Part shown: piece after piece, positions 8,521 through 17,023 of the stretch
Layout: each line of letters starts with the position of its first letter
Numbering within the stretch: position 1 is the first letter of the stretch
NCBI GenBank assembly: GCA_020853775.1
Contig: JADYYH010000003.1
Location: forward strand, 1 to 64,000
Length of the DNA: 64,000 nt
Origin: Nitrospira sp.
Lineage (GTDB): Bacteria; Nitrospirota; Nitrospiria; Nitrospirales; Nitrospiraceae
Direction: 5' to 3'
The notes under the pieces: model-generated
The model's database searches: none
What the model was told of the DNA's origin: nothing
Seen by the model: only the letters and a program-made list of their open reading frames with translations
Translations under genes and position numbers: made by a program

Positions 8521-8811
8521 TTATCGTTCCTCTGTGACCGCGAAGGTGGCAATCTTTCTTGCCGCATTGCTGATCGGGGTTTCGGAGGCCTGCTCTCTCG
8601 GCCGCGATATCCGATGTGTGACCATGCCCGCCGCAGCCTCCCTCAGTTGGCCTGAATGGCGACGGAGCCTTCTCGCCGGCTTCACATCCAGAAGACGTTT
8701 TACGGTCTTCCGTTCTTCCTGGATCTCCAGCGGAACCTTTTTCATTCCAAAAACCATCCCGAGACCTTCACCCGTTTTCTCCTTATCGAAATCGACGCGG
8801 CACACCTGCAA
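8521..8811 (-). CDS. Doubtful small basic protein
   Basis: An open frame of 96 codons ending 4 bases before the urea transporter start, which is an operon-like spacing. A shorter version starting at MKKVPLEIQEERKT (66 residues) is also possible. The product is highly basic and without recognisable motifs, and parallel frames are open over much of the same stretch, so this may be leader sequence rather than a gene. Confidence 0.25.
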   Translation of the reverse strand: MQVCRVDFDKEKTGEGLGMVFGMKKVPLEIQEERKTVKRLLDVKPARRLRRHSGQLREAAAGMVTHRISRPREQASETPISNAARKIATFAVTEER

Positions 8812-8858
8812 CGTACCGGCGTCGGATCATCACTCCTGCCGCTTTGAGGCCGGTGGCC

Positions 8859-9227
8859 TCAGCTCTCCTCGGATCGATTCCATCTCCCTTTTAATGCATC
8901 GATCTCTTCCTTCTTCCTGTTCAGGTCGGTCCGGAGTTGTTGCAAGTCCTGTTCGACGTGCCCCTTGTCTCTGTCCCCTCCTGTGGCTGGAGATTGTGGC
9001 CGTCCGTCTTCCGCCGGCCTCGCAACGGCCGATCCGTCGGTGCGCGGCAGCGTGGCGAACATGTCGCAATCAATCACGAACGTTGTGTCGGACGTCGCAC
9101 CGAGCAGTCCGTGTGTCTTCTGGAGGTCCGGTCTCAACGCCGATTCCGGCACGAACGCCAAGACTGTGTCGCATTGTTCGGACGCATCCGGCAATTGACC
9201 ATGTTGATCGTACCGGCCCGCTGTCAC
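8859..9227 (-). CDS. Doubtful hypothetical protein with C-terminal coiled coil
   Basis: A 122-codon frame opening at GTG 9225-9227. The translation reads protein-like (VLAFVPESALRPDLQKTHG, then FVIDCDMFATLP) and ends in a heptad-rich segment (VEQDLQQLRTDLNRKKEEI). The same frame also looks coding upstream but is interrupted by TAG codons, so it may be the 3' remnant of a decayed gene. No family recognised. The rest of the 8517-9396 stretch holds nothing else I can support. Confidence 0.35.
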   Translation of the reverse strand: MTAGRYDQHGQLPDASEQCDTVLAFVPESALRPDLQKTHGLLGATSDTTFVIDCDMFATLPRTDGSAVARPAEDGRPQSPATGGDRDKGHVEQDLQQLRTDLNRKKEEIDALKGRWNRSEES

Positions 9228-9396
9228 GGTGATCCATTCCGTCTAGGCAGACATGTTCACCCTGTCGGCCTGGTACAACTTCTAGCCCACATGACTCATG
9301 AACGCGTCTCCTGCAATCGCCGCCCTTGCATTGCCACACGCCCGTCTCGCGACACAATTCTACAATTTCGCGACGAACCGTCATGACGAATGCGGG

Positions 9397-11445
9397 CTAG
9401 CGACAACCGGGCAGGTCATTCTCTCCTACCCAGATCGTGGCTTTCTCGCAGTCGTCCGGACTCGGTGGTCGGGGCGCCGGAACGGCCCGATCCACCGGCG
9501 GCAATGTACGAAGATATGCCACCAGGGAGCGAATGTCTTCTTCGTCCCAGTTCGACGCATGATCCCAGATCATTCCTTGCCAATGCAGCGCCCGCCCGCC
9601 TGTCGCCGACACGCCGCTCCGGATCGCGCGGGCAATGGCCGCATCCGACCAGGCGCCGATGCCGTTCGTCGGATGGGAAGAGATGTTGCGCGACCACCTG
9701 GTGCCGGCCGGGCTCCAACTCGTTTTTCTGGCCCCCTCTCCGTTCCCCTGATGACACATGGCGCAGGAGGCCACGGTAAACAGATATTGCCCTCGCATCA
9801 CCATCGCCCGGTGCTCCGGATTCCGGAATGCGGCAGAGTCCGGTTCATGAATGGTCGCCAAGACCGGTTTCGCAATCACGTCCGGCGGAATGACGGCTGT
9901 GGCCGGCATCTCATACAGAACACGCAGCAGGAATGCGACGGCTCCGATGCCCGCCATGCCGAGGATTAGAAGGAGCCATCCAGTCAGCCTTCGAGGCCAG
10001 CGCCGTCCAGGCGGAGCGGCCAAGATGAACGCGACTCCACCGATGCCCAATAGCACCCATTGCGCGACGATGAGCAGTTGTTGAGGCAGGTGGCGCTGGA
10101 TCGGTATTCCGCTGGACTGACCGAAGTTCCCATCCAGAAAGGTAATCGTCTCAGGAAGCGCCGCCGGCAGCGGACGCGTCAGTTTTCCCACGACCGTTTC
10201 CAACAGGCCATACCGAAGCGGAGGGGGAATGGCATTGCGCACCGGCGTGAGGGTTTTCAGATACTCCGCCATCGCCGTTGCATCCTCATCCCTCAGGCCG
10301 TGGAGAAAATGCCAGGGCATATCGAAGACGTTTAGGTACCGATCGGGCGTCCGCCCATTGCGCATGGCCTCGACGATCTGTTCAGGCGTCCAGCGACCGA
10401 GTCCCGTCTCCGGATCGGACGTCAGGTTGCGCGAGACGAGGACCCCGTGCGGCCACACATCGACCCGCTGTCCCCCAGCGAGGAAATACTCATCTCGATA
10501 GATCCCGCCTCTCGTCGCTTGTGTGTGACAAAGCCCGCACATTTCTGCATGGACTAAATACTCGCCTCGTTTGACCGGATCGGCAAGCTGCCCCGGTCCG
10601 CCGAATGTCCCTCCCGGTTCCCACGGCGGAGTCCGCGAGAGCGACAGGACATAGTTCACGAGATCCCAGCGTTCCGAGGGCGACGTCTTGTCGGCGAACG
10701 ACGGCATTGGGCTAGGCGCAAGGCCAGTCGTGATCCTGAGCCAGATCTGTTCCGGCTCGCTCCCTCCTCGAAACGTCCAAGGTGCCGTGAGGTCGCGGGA
10801 GAGGACCGGATAGCCCTTGGCATCGACCAGTCTGATGCCGCCACGCCCAGCCGGCCCGTGGCAGGCGACGCAGCCTTGCGTCTTGAACAGCTCCGTACCA
10901 CGGCCGATGCTGGCCGCATCGGGCGGCACCCGTGGAGGAACGGTGAGCGGCGTTGGACTCAATCCGCCAAAGGCGCTCGACAAGCTCTTCACGTGGGCCA
11001 CGACGTCGCGAATTTCGTCCACGCTCAGAATGTCTTGCCAGAATGGCATGGCACTGGCCCGAAGGCCGATGGACACCGTCTTGATCAGATCGGCGTCGCT
11101 CGGGGGCTGATCCGCCAGCGTGGACTTGTATTTGAACTGGCCCTTCGTGAAATCTCGTGGTCGGGGAATCAGCGACGGCGCTGCCGGCCCGTTGCCGCGA
11201 CCATCAGGTCCATGGCACACCGCGCAACGCTGCGCGAACACTCTCTTACCGATCGGGGTGTCGGGCGGAAGATCGGCTCCCGGCGGCCAAGTCAATTCCG
11301 CATAGACCGCCGGGTCGGGCTGCCAGTTTTCAAACGGCTGCTCATAGCCCACCCGCGCATACAGGGAGCGGCAAAGATCAAGGAGGAGCAGGACCCCGAG
11401 CGTCACCAGCAACACCCGGCGGCGAGAGATCTGAAGGTTTCCCAT
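9397..11445 (-). CDS. Membrane-bound tetraheme cytochrome c
   Basis: 682 residues with four CxxCH heme-c sites: CAVCH (74-78), CVACH (192-196), CGLCH (303-307) and CAMCH (561-565), each inside a c-type cytochrome domain. An N-terminal anchor (residues 9-25) and two central helices (about 456-476 and 486-508) split three N-terminal heme domains from one C-terminal domain, so both heme regions should face the periplasm. The arrangement resembles fused alcohol-dehydrogenase- or nitrite-oxidation-associated diheme/monoheme cytochromes, but no named family fits with confidence. It is probably an electron shuttle to a terminal oxidase or quinone pool. Confidence 0.85.
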   Translation of the reverse strand: MGNLQISRRRVLLVTLGVLLLLDLCRSLYARVGYEQPFENWQPDPAVYAELTWPPGADLPPDTPIGKRVFAQRCAVCHGPDGRGNGPAAPSLIPRPRDFTKGQFKYKSTLADQPPSDADLIKTVSIGLRASAMPFWQDILSVDEIRDVVAHVKSLSSAFGGLSPTPLTVPPRVPPDAASIGRGTELFKTQGCVACHGPAGRGGIRLVDAKGYPVLSRDLTAPWTFRGGSEPEQIWLRITTGLAPSPMPSFADKTSPSERWDLVNYVLSLSRTPPWEPGGTFGGPGQLADPVKRGEYLVHAEMCGLCHTQATRGGIYRDEYFLAGGQRVDVWPHGVLVSRNLTSDPETGLGRWTPEQIVEAMRNGRTPDRYLNVFDMPWHFLHGLRDEDATAMAEYLKTLTPVRNAIPPPLRYGLLETVVGKLTRPLPAALPETITFLDGNFGQSSGIPIQRHLPQQLLIVAQWVLLGIGGVAFILAAPPGRRWPRRLTGWLLLILGMAGIGAVAFLLRVLYEMPATAVIPPDVIAKPVLATIHEPDSAAFRNPEHRAMVMRGQYLFTVASCAMCHQGNGEGARKTSWSPAGTRWSRNISSHPTNGIGAWSDAAIARAIRSGVSATGGRALHWQGMIWDHASNWDEEDIRSLVAYLRTLPPVDRAVPAPRPPSPDDCEKATIWVGENDLPGCR

Positions 11446-11531
11446 GACTGAATCCTTGCGACTCCGGGTCGCCCACCGGCCTGTCTAAGCGGGGCCCTCT
11501 TGCGGGAGGCCACCGCCTCTTGCAAGGCAAG

Positions 11532-11774
11532 TCAGCCGACGTTACTGGACCTCAACCATGGAGGTTGGCCGTGGAGATACACATGTGCATGCTCCGCTTT
11601 GGAGCCTTTGACAAGTTCGTAGGTGAGCGCAACGGTCTCATCGACCTTGTCTCCGCTCTTCGGTGAGAAGATTGTGACCTTCGAGCCGTCGTCTACCTCG
11701 GCAATAGCCGGGCTGATCGACACAAATATCGAGAGGGCACCCAGCGCAAGACCGGAAAACAATAGTCGTTTCAC
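11532..11774 (-). CDS. Small exported protein, probably truncated
   Basis: 80 residues: signal peptide (MKRLLFSGLALGALSIFVSI..., cleavage near AIAE) then KVTIFSPKSGDKVDETVALTYELVKG and HAHVYLHGQ. The mature part looks like the beginning of a periplasmic beta-sandwich family whose members normally continue after HVYLDGxY; here the frame turns into PPWLRSSNVG and stops. I infer a 3' truncation or frameshift. It lies 86 bases ahead of the cytochrome gene. Confidence 0.55.
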   Translation of the reverse strand: MKRLLFSGLALGALSIFVSISPAIAEVDDGSKVTIFSPKSGDKVDETVALTYELVKGSKAEHAHVYLHGQPPWLRSSNVG

Positions 11775-11966
11775 GGCAACCTCCGTCTGGTGAATCGATC
11801 GGATTCCTCACGGCTCGGGATGGAGGATAGCACAACCGTCTGACATACGGAGGTGCTCATGGTCGGCACGGATGTAGCCGCGTCCTGGACCAGCATCGTA
11901 CAACGCTCGAACAGGATACACCCCTTCTGAATGAGAGACTCACTCGCCGAGAACGGATTCAGGTCC

Positions 11967-12857
11967 TTATGGTCGCGGCTGAGACAGGTATCGATACATG
12001 CCTTCGACATTTTCCGGAAGCCACTCGGCGTACCGCTGCCACTGTTGATATTGTGGGAGCCGGATATTCCGTTTCGCCTCTTCAAGCGTCGCGCCGTGCT
12101 GCACCTGTTCGCGCACGGCCGCCCTCAGGTCTTCCAGATAGGCGCGAAATTGACCAACATGTGCTTTCTTACCGACCCGGCCGTGCCCAGGCACGAGGAT
12201 CTCGAAATCCAATTCCTCGACCCGCTTGAGGGACTCGATCCACTCATCGGGGTAGGCATCAGGCAGCGTGCGATAGGCCAAGGTTTCAACCGGAATGAAG
12301 TCCACCGCGAAGAGCAGCTTCTCCTGGGGCAGGAGCACCACGAGACTGTTATCTGAATGATTTTTTCCCGTGTAGATCAGTTCAACATGCTTCCCGCCGA
12401 GGTCAATGGCCATGCGGTCGGTGAAGGTGATCTCGGGCACCGGGGTGTTCCGGTCCGCCGCACGGAGAATGTGGTCCCGCGCCGCCGCCTGACTGATGAA
12501 CCGTGCCTGATCGGCGAAGACGCGGCCTCCCGTAATGTGGTCGTCGTGGTGATGGCTATAGATGACGTACCGTACCGGCTGATCCGTGAGCCTCTTCATC
12601 TCGGCCTTCAGCCAGGTCGCCGCCTCGACGCTGATCGGATCGGTAACGATCACGCCCTGCGAGGTCGTGATGAACAGGGTTTGGTGAAAGTGGTGCCGAT
12701 ACAGATAGACGTCCTCGGCCAATTTTGTGATGTCATTGTCCGGAGGAGATTGTTGCGCGGACGCCGGAACCGTCTGGATCAGCAACCAGATGACTGCAAG
12801 TACCTGGAAACCCATCAGAGACACGACGCGATGGCCGCCGTTGATCGATCGTTTCAT
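11967..12857 (-). CDS. Exported metallo-beta-lactamase-fold hydrolase
   Basis: 296 residues with a signal peptide (hydrophobic residues 12-32, cleavage near ASAQQ). The metal motif HxHxDH is present as SHHHDDHITGG, followed by the later Asp/His ligands in FAVDFIPV and VPGHGRVG. The overall pattern (TLFITTSQGVIVTDPIS ... HSDNSLVVLLPQEKLLFAVD) fits the broad periplasmic MBL-fold group that includes quinoprotein-relay SoxH-like enzymes. Substrate unknown. Confidence 0.85.
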   Translation of the reverse strand: MKRSINGGHRVVSLMGFQVLAVIWLLIQTVPASAQQSPPDNDITKLAEDVYLYRHHFHQTLFITTSQGVIVTDPISVEAATWLKAEMKRLTDQPVRYVIYSHHHDDHITGGRVFADQARFISQAAARDHILRAADRNTPVPEITFTDRMAIDLGGKHVELIYTGKNHSDNSLVVLLPQEKLLFAVDFIPVETLAYRTLPDAYPDEWIESLKRVEELDFEILVPGHGRVGKKAHVGQFRAYLEDLRAAVREQVQHGATLEEAKRNIRLPQYQQWQRYAEWLPENVEGMYRYLSQPRP

Positions 12858-13023
12858 AGCCTCACACCTCCCTTGCCGGACACGGAATGGTACATGTCGA
12901 CATGCTCCTTCGCCTCAGTGTTCCACGGTGAAGCCCAGGCGGGGACGGACAGAACGCGATCATCCACGCGCGACACCTGCGTGTTAGGCAGATGCATGCG
13001 CATCGGCATGGGAGCTTGCTGAT

Positions 13024-13764
13024 CTAGTAACCGGCGAACTTTTCCGTTCGAATGTCATGGTCATCGATACCAGCATCTTTAAGCATGGTACGGAGCGCCA
13101 CGACCATGCCGGGAGGGCCCACGACATAATAGATCGGCTTCTCGATGCCGGCGAGATACTTGGAGAGCAGCGCGGCATTGAGGTACCCGGTTTCACCGGT
13201 CCAGGATCGGGAAGACTTTGCGGGCTCGGTCATGGTGCCCACAAAACGATAGTGCGGATTGTTCTCCTGCAAGGCCTGCAGCTCGTCCAGAAACGGCGCA
13301 TCCTCCGGCCGCCGGTTGGAGTAAAACAGGACCATGGGATGGGGCGACCGTTGCAGCGCCGCCCCCACCACCATGCTGCGAAACGGCGTAATGCCGATCC
13401 CGCCGGCCAAAAAGACGGCTGGCCGAGCCTGGTCGGTATGCAGCACCAGTTTCCCGAACGGCCCTTCCATACGAACGGATGAGCCGATCGGCATGCGCTG
13501 CAGTTCTCGCTTGAACGCGGTATCGCGCAGACGGGTGGCCACCATCAGCGTTGGTTCCTGCGGCGCACTCGCAATGGAAAAGGCCCTGGTGTTGCCGGCC
13601 GCGTCGGTCTCTGAGGGCTCGGTGAGTGTTAGATCCACAAACTGACCCGGCGCAAACACAAACCCCGCCGGCTTCTCGAAGGAGAACGCCATCGTCCCCT
13701 CCGCCACCATTTGCCGCTCGATGAGCCTGATGGAATATTCCTGATCGTTCATCGCCTCACCCAT
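13024..13764 (-). CDS. FAD/NAD(P)H ferredoxin reductase-type oxidoreductase
   Basis: 246 residues from ATG 13762-13764, chosen for AGGAGG ten bases upstream; an open extension to 13836 is unlikely. FNR-family signatures: FAD-binding FSIASAP, the NAD(P)-binding start GIGITPFRSM, and the C-terminal VVGPPGMV. No iron-sulfur domain is fused, so it should pass electrons between NAD(P)H and a separate carrier. The adjacent CDGSH and Rieske proteins of the same operon are the obvious candidates. It is the last gene of the redox operon. Confidence 0.88.
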   Translation of the reverse strand: MGEAMNDQEYSIRLIERQMVAEGTMAFSFEKPAGFVFAPGQFVDLTLTEPSETDAAGNTRAFSIASAPQEPTLMVATRLRDTAFKRELQRMPIGSSVRMEGPFGKLVLHTDQARPAVFLAGGIGITPFRSMVVGAALQRSPHPMVLFYSNRRPEDAPFLDELQALQENNPHYRFVGTMTEPAKSSRSWTGETGYLNAALLSKYLAGIEKPIYYVVGPPGMVVALRTMLKDAGIDDHDIRTEKFAGY

Positions 13765-13810
13765 GCCTGTTCCTCCTTCATGACCTGCCGTCCAGCGGCC
13801 GCGGCAAAGC

Positions 13811-14047
13811 TCAGAGCGATTTATGCGTCCCGTCACAAAACGGAGGTGTGTTCGTCATTTTGCACTGGCATAAGGCGACGGTTTTTTTCTCGGTCGTGGT
13901 GAATTCCATGGGCGTGAAGCCGGTCCCTTGATGAGATCCATCGCAAAACGGCTGCTTCTTCGAAAGCCCGCAGCGGCACCAATAATGGGTTCCCGCTTCC
14001 AATTCCAATACCGCCGGCTGCTTTGCTGCAATCACTGGTTTCTCCAT
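13811..14047 (-). CDS. CDGSH iron-sulfur domain protein, second copy
   Basis: 78 residues with motifs CRCGLSKKQPFCDGSH and CQCKMTNTPPFCDGTH, each a complete 3-Cys/1-His set. It differs from the copy at 574-810 at only about 12 positions. It lies between the VOC gene and the ferredoxin reductase gene, all on one strand with short gaps, so a redox or cluster-relay role alongside the reductase is likely. Confidence 0.9.
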   Translation of the reverse strand: MEKPVIAAKQPAVLELEAGTHYWCRCGLSKKQPFCDGSHQGTGFTPMEFTTTEKKTVALCQCKMTNTPPFCDGTHKSL

Positions 14048-14067
14048 GAGTCCCTCTCCCTCCTCGG

Positions 14068-14514
14068 TTATAACGATAACGGTTTAATCGGCGAGACGAC
14101 CGCGTCGGGATTATTTTTCCAGATCGCCTCGTCCGCATCGACATAGAGCTCGACCTCGTTGCCGTCCGGATCACGAAGGTAGAGACTCTGACTGACAGTA
14201 TGGTCGCTCATGCCGTCGATCGCGATGCCGGCCTGCTCCAACTCGCGTTTAGCCGTCCGAAGTTCGTCCAGGCTGTCACCGACTTTGATGCCAATGTGAT
14301 AGAGCCCTCGTCTGCGCCCAGGGGGCGGTGCCGGCGCATCGCCGACCTGGATCAGCAGCAACTCATGATGGGTGCGGCCGGATGTGAGCGCGGCTGCAGC
14401 GCCATTAAAAATCCGCCCGACTTCGTGGAATCCCAACAGGTCGCGGTAGAACGTCAGCGAACGTTGCAGCTCTTTCACGTAAAACACGACATGCCCCAAA
14501 TAGTGCGCTTTCAT
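14068..14514 (-). CDS. VOC-superfamily (glyoxalase/dioxygenase-type) protein
   Basis: 148 residues with two VOC half-domains: MKAHYLGHVVFYVKELQRSL opening the first and GLYHIGIKVGDSLDEL the second, ending DPDGNEVELYVD. The metal positions His (HVVF), Glu/His (HHELLL), His (YHIGIK) and Glu (VELY) are present, so a metal-dependent lyase or dioxygenase activity, such as glyoxalase or catechol-type cleavage, is possible. Confidence 0.82.
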   Translation of the reverse strand: MKAHYLGHVVFYVKELQRSLTFYRDLLGFHEVGRIFNGAAAALTSGRTHHELLLIQVGDAPAPPPGRRRGLYHIGIKVGDSLDELRTAKRELEQAGIAIDGMSDHTVSQSLYLRDPDGNEVELYVDADEAIWKNNPDAVVSPIKPLSL

Positions 14515-14543
14515 CGTGGTGACTCCTTCCTCGGCCTGTCCCG

Positions 14544-14936
14544 TTATCGCAGTAGCGCCCGAACCGCCGCGTGGGCCAGCACCACATCAGGTTCTCGTTG
14601 CAAGGCATCATAATAGTTCCGGCCGAAGCCATTGCCGTCTTCGGACGGCGTCAAGAGGGTTCGCACCGAGCCGATCACCGCGGTGATCTCATCGCGATCC
14701 GAGGCCTCTTTCTCGTCGGACAGCTCATCCAACCGCGCCATCAATTGGGACAACGGACGCAACCAGGCGAACCAGGCATCCCCGAGGACTAACTGAAAAA
14801 ACGCGCCATTGGTCGGGATGCGCCCATGCACCCGCTCGTACGAGACCCGTTCGCCATCCAGCAACGCCTTGTGCAGGCGCAACAGCGCCCGGGAAAGGTT
14901 ATCCAGATGGGCCGCGGTATGATCCTGACCCGACAT
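14544..14936 (-). CDS. Conserved-looking hypothetical protein, all-helical
   Basis: 130 residues from ATG 14934-14936 behind AGGAGG; an in-frame upstream ATG at 14966 overlaps the preceding gene's end. The protein is predicted helical: DNLSRALLRLHKALLDGERV, NGAFFQLVLGDAWFAWLRPL, then two more helices. It has no Cys and no metal motif. The core resembles small helical-bundle proteins of unknown function found in stress operons. Position directly after the Rieske-flavodoxin gene suggests an accessory role. Confidence 0.75.
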   Translation of the reverse strand: MSGQDHTAAHLDNLSRALLRLHKALLDGERVSYERVHGRIPTNGAFFQLVLGDAWFAWLRPLSQLMARLDELSDEKEASDRDEITAVIGSVRTLLTPSEDGNGFGRNYYDALQREPDVVLAHAAVRALLR

Positions 14937-14965
14937 GCGTTCGCCTCCTTGCGAATGGCTCTTCA

Positions 14966-16072
14966 TTATCCCGTCGGTTCGCTATCGAGTTGATGCGCTT
15001 TGCGGCCGCCCCGGGCAAGGGGAGCGGAGGTCAGGCGGGCTTCAATCATGAGCCGCGCCAAGTCCGCTGCGCGGGTGACGAGGGCTTCGGCGCCTTCACG
15101 CAACTCACGGCTCTCCTGCACCTCGCGATTGTTCCGCTCCATGTCTTCCGCGCTCCATCCGCGTGAATGGGCGATAAAGGGAAATTGCGGGAACTGACAG
15201 CCGACTTCGGCGAAAAACGTCATCAATTGTCCGGCCACGCCCTGCACATTATCCTGGCCGCCCATGATGATGAACCCGGCGACTTTATCCTTGAGCAGAT
15301 GCCGGTTGGCAATCGTCTCTTGATTCTGCACACAGTTCAGCCGTTCGACCATTTTGTAATACAGGCTGCTGGCCCCACCCCATCTGATCGGTGTGGAGAC
15401 AAGAATCACGTCTGCCCAATGCACGATGCCCTCATACACCTGATCCATCTCGTCGGCTGGATCCATCTGCGTAATCGAGCAGGGCCAGGTGCAGGCTTCC
15501 GCTGCTTTCGAATAAAACCCTTCGCAGGCCCGGAATGACAACTCCCGCAGCCGAATGAGCTGCGTATTGAGCTGCAGCGGCCCGCGCGCATGGTCCAGCG
15601 CTGCTTCCAACAGCGCGTCGGACGCGCTGTAGCGCGGCTGATCCGCCGTCATGGCCGTGGCGGCAAGCCCCAGCACGCGAATCGGCCCGTCGGCGCGAAC
15701 GATCGGGCGGGCCAGCGGGTGTGGTGGTTTGGAGAGTTTCTGTCGCTTCGTGACCGGTGTCAGATCGACAAAGACGCGCCCATCCTCCACCTTCACGGCA
15801 TAACTCGCGACCCGATCGCCTTCATATCCCGGCTCGCCCTGGCCGGTTTGGCGATGAAACTTCCAGTAGTGCCAGGGGCACACGACGTAGTCGCCCTCGA
15901 GCCGCCCTTCGCCTAGCGGTCCGCCGATGTGGTTGCAGATGCCGGAGATCGCCGCGAACTGGCTGTCCTTGTAACTCAACGCCAGCTTCGTCTGACCGCA
16001 GACGATTTGCTGCAGGGGGCGCTGTTTGAGTTCATCAACCGAACCGATCTCAGTCCATGTAGCATCCGGCAT
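14966..16072 (-). CDS. Fusion: Rieske 2Fe-2S ferredoxin + NAD(P)H-dependent flavodoxin-fold reductase
   Basis: 368 residues. Residues 1-105 are a Rieske domain with ligands C46-N-H48 and C65-P-W-H68. From about residue 130 a flavodoxin-like NADPH-dependent FMN reductase/quinone reductase domain follows (IRVLGLAAT, then STPIRWGGASSLYYKMVERL and FIIMGGQDNVQGV). Fusion of a Rieske cluster to this flavoprotein fold would put a one-electron carrier next to a two-electron flavin. It probably accepts electrons from the reductase at 13024-13764 and reduces quinones or nitro/azo compounds. Substrate is inference. Confidence 0.82.
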   Translation of the reverse strand: MPDATWTEIGSVDELKQRPLQQIVCGQTKLALSYKDSQFAAISGICNHIGGPLGEGRLEGDYVVCPWHYWKFHRQTGQGEPGYEGDRVASYAVKVEDGRVFVDLTPVTKRQKLSKPPHPLARPIVRADGPIRVLGLAATAMTADQPRYSASDALLEAALDHARGPLQLNTQLIRLRELSFRACEGFYSKAAEACTWPCSITQMDPADEMDQVYEGIVHWADVILVSTPIRWGGASSLYYKMVERLNCVQNQETIANRHLLKDKVAGFIIMGGQDNVQGVAGQLMTFFAEVGCQFPQFPFIAHSRGWSAEDMERNNREVQESRELREGAEALVTRAADLARLMIEARLTSAPLARGGRKAHQLDSEPTG

Positions 16073-16109
16073 GTAAGATTCCTTCAGGCGTCAGCACCAC
16101 GTTTGCCGA

Positions 16110-16568
16110 TCACAGCCGCTTCTCTTCGAGATCGTAGACATCGAAATAGGTATAGACTGGGCGATGAGTCGGCACATATTTCGGGATGTAGTCTTCCATA
16201 TAAGCCTGCACGGCGGGAGCCATCTCGGAAAGACGCAGATCCCGCATTGTATTATTCCATTCAATGATCGCCTGCCGGTCCTGCACCTTGCTATGGGCCT
16301 TGAGCCAGTCGCCCATCTCCTCGTCGGTCGCTCCCGTGGCAACAACCTCCTGAAACTGCTCCGGGCTGATGCCCGTGAAGGTGAACAATAACGCAGCCAA
16401 CGAACAGGGCCAATAGTTATAGTCGCCGTTGATCCCCAGGAGAAACGCCCGGCATTTATCCACACAACGCACGCCGATGACATACCCTCCCAGCATGTCC
16501 CTCGGGCTGCGAGGATAGGTGGTCGTGAGATCTTTGGCAAGCCTGCGCACGCGCTCCAGATCCTTCAT
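16110..16568 (-). CDS. DUF5069 family protein
   Basis: 152 residues with the DUF5069 opening TTYPRSPRDMLGGYVIGVRCVDKCRA and later FTGISPEQFQEVV and MGDWLKAHS. Function is not known for the family. It overlaps the upstream VOC gene by 4 bases, indicating translational coupling. Confidence 0.8.
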   Translation of the reverse strand: MKDLERVRRLAKDLTTTYPRSPRDMLGGYVIGVRCVDKCRAFLLGINGDYNYWPCSLAALLFTFTGISPEQFQEVVATGATDEEMGDWLKAHSKVQDRQAIIEWNNTMRDLRLSEMAPAVQAYMEDYIPKYVPTHRPVYTYFDVYDLEEKRL

Positions 16569-17011
16569 GGGATCGCTCCTTTTCGTGCTCCGGTGCGTGG
16601 GGGCTTGGAGAACGTGATGCCGGCCTTCTGAACCTCCTGATAGGGGAGAAGCCAGACCAGCGATTCATCCGACAGGTCGCCCACCTGGATGCGGTTTCCC
16701 CAGGGATCGCGAAAATCGCAACGGAAATGGGGTTCCATCTTCAGCTTGTACTTTTTGGTGAGCTTGCGCCGGACTTCCTTGATCTGAGCGGCATCGCGGA
16801 CCATCAAGCCGAAATGCTTCATGCGATCAGGCTGCAACTGTTCGACTTCGAAAATGGCCAAAAACTGATGCTCGCCCAGTTTGCACCAGGCCGCACCCTC
16901 TCCTCCGCGTAACATCTCCAGGCCGAACACATCCGAATAGAACTTCACGGCCTGTTTGGCGTCGGTGACTTCGATGACGATATGGTTGCAGCCATAGACG
17001 TGAACCGCCAT
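16565..17011 (-). CDS. VOC-superfamily protein
   Basis: 148 residues: MAVHVYGCNHIVIEVTDAKQ, FYSDVFGLEM, KHFGLMVRDAAQIKEV and FRDPWGNRIQVGD are typical of the glyoxalase/dioxygenase fold. The sequence is only distantly similar to the other VOC protein at 14068-14514, so they are unlikely to be duplicates. Substrate unknown. Confidence 0.8.
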   Translation of the reverse strand: MAVHVYGCNHIVIEVTDAKQAVKFYSDVFGLEMLRGGEGAAWCKLGEHQFLAIFEVEQLQPDRMKHFGLMVRDAAQIKEVRRKLTKKYKLKMEPHFRCDFRDPWGNRIQVGDLSDESLVWLLPYQEVQKAGITFSKPPRTGARKGAIP

Positions 17012-17023
17012 GTCCGTTTCTCC

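Noticed and set aside
11771-12085. Minus-strand frame of 104 codons overlapping two genes
   Set aside because: It overlaps the start of one real gene and the end of another, and its translation has no protein-like pattern.
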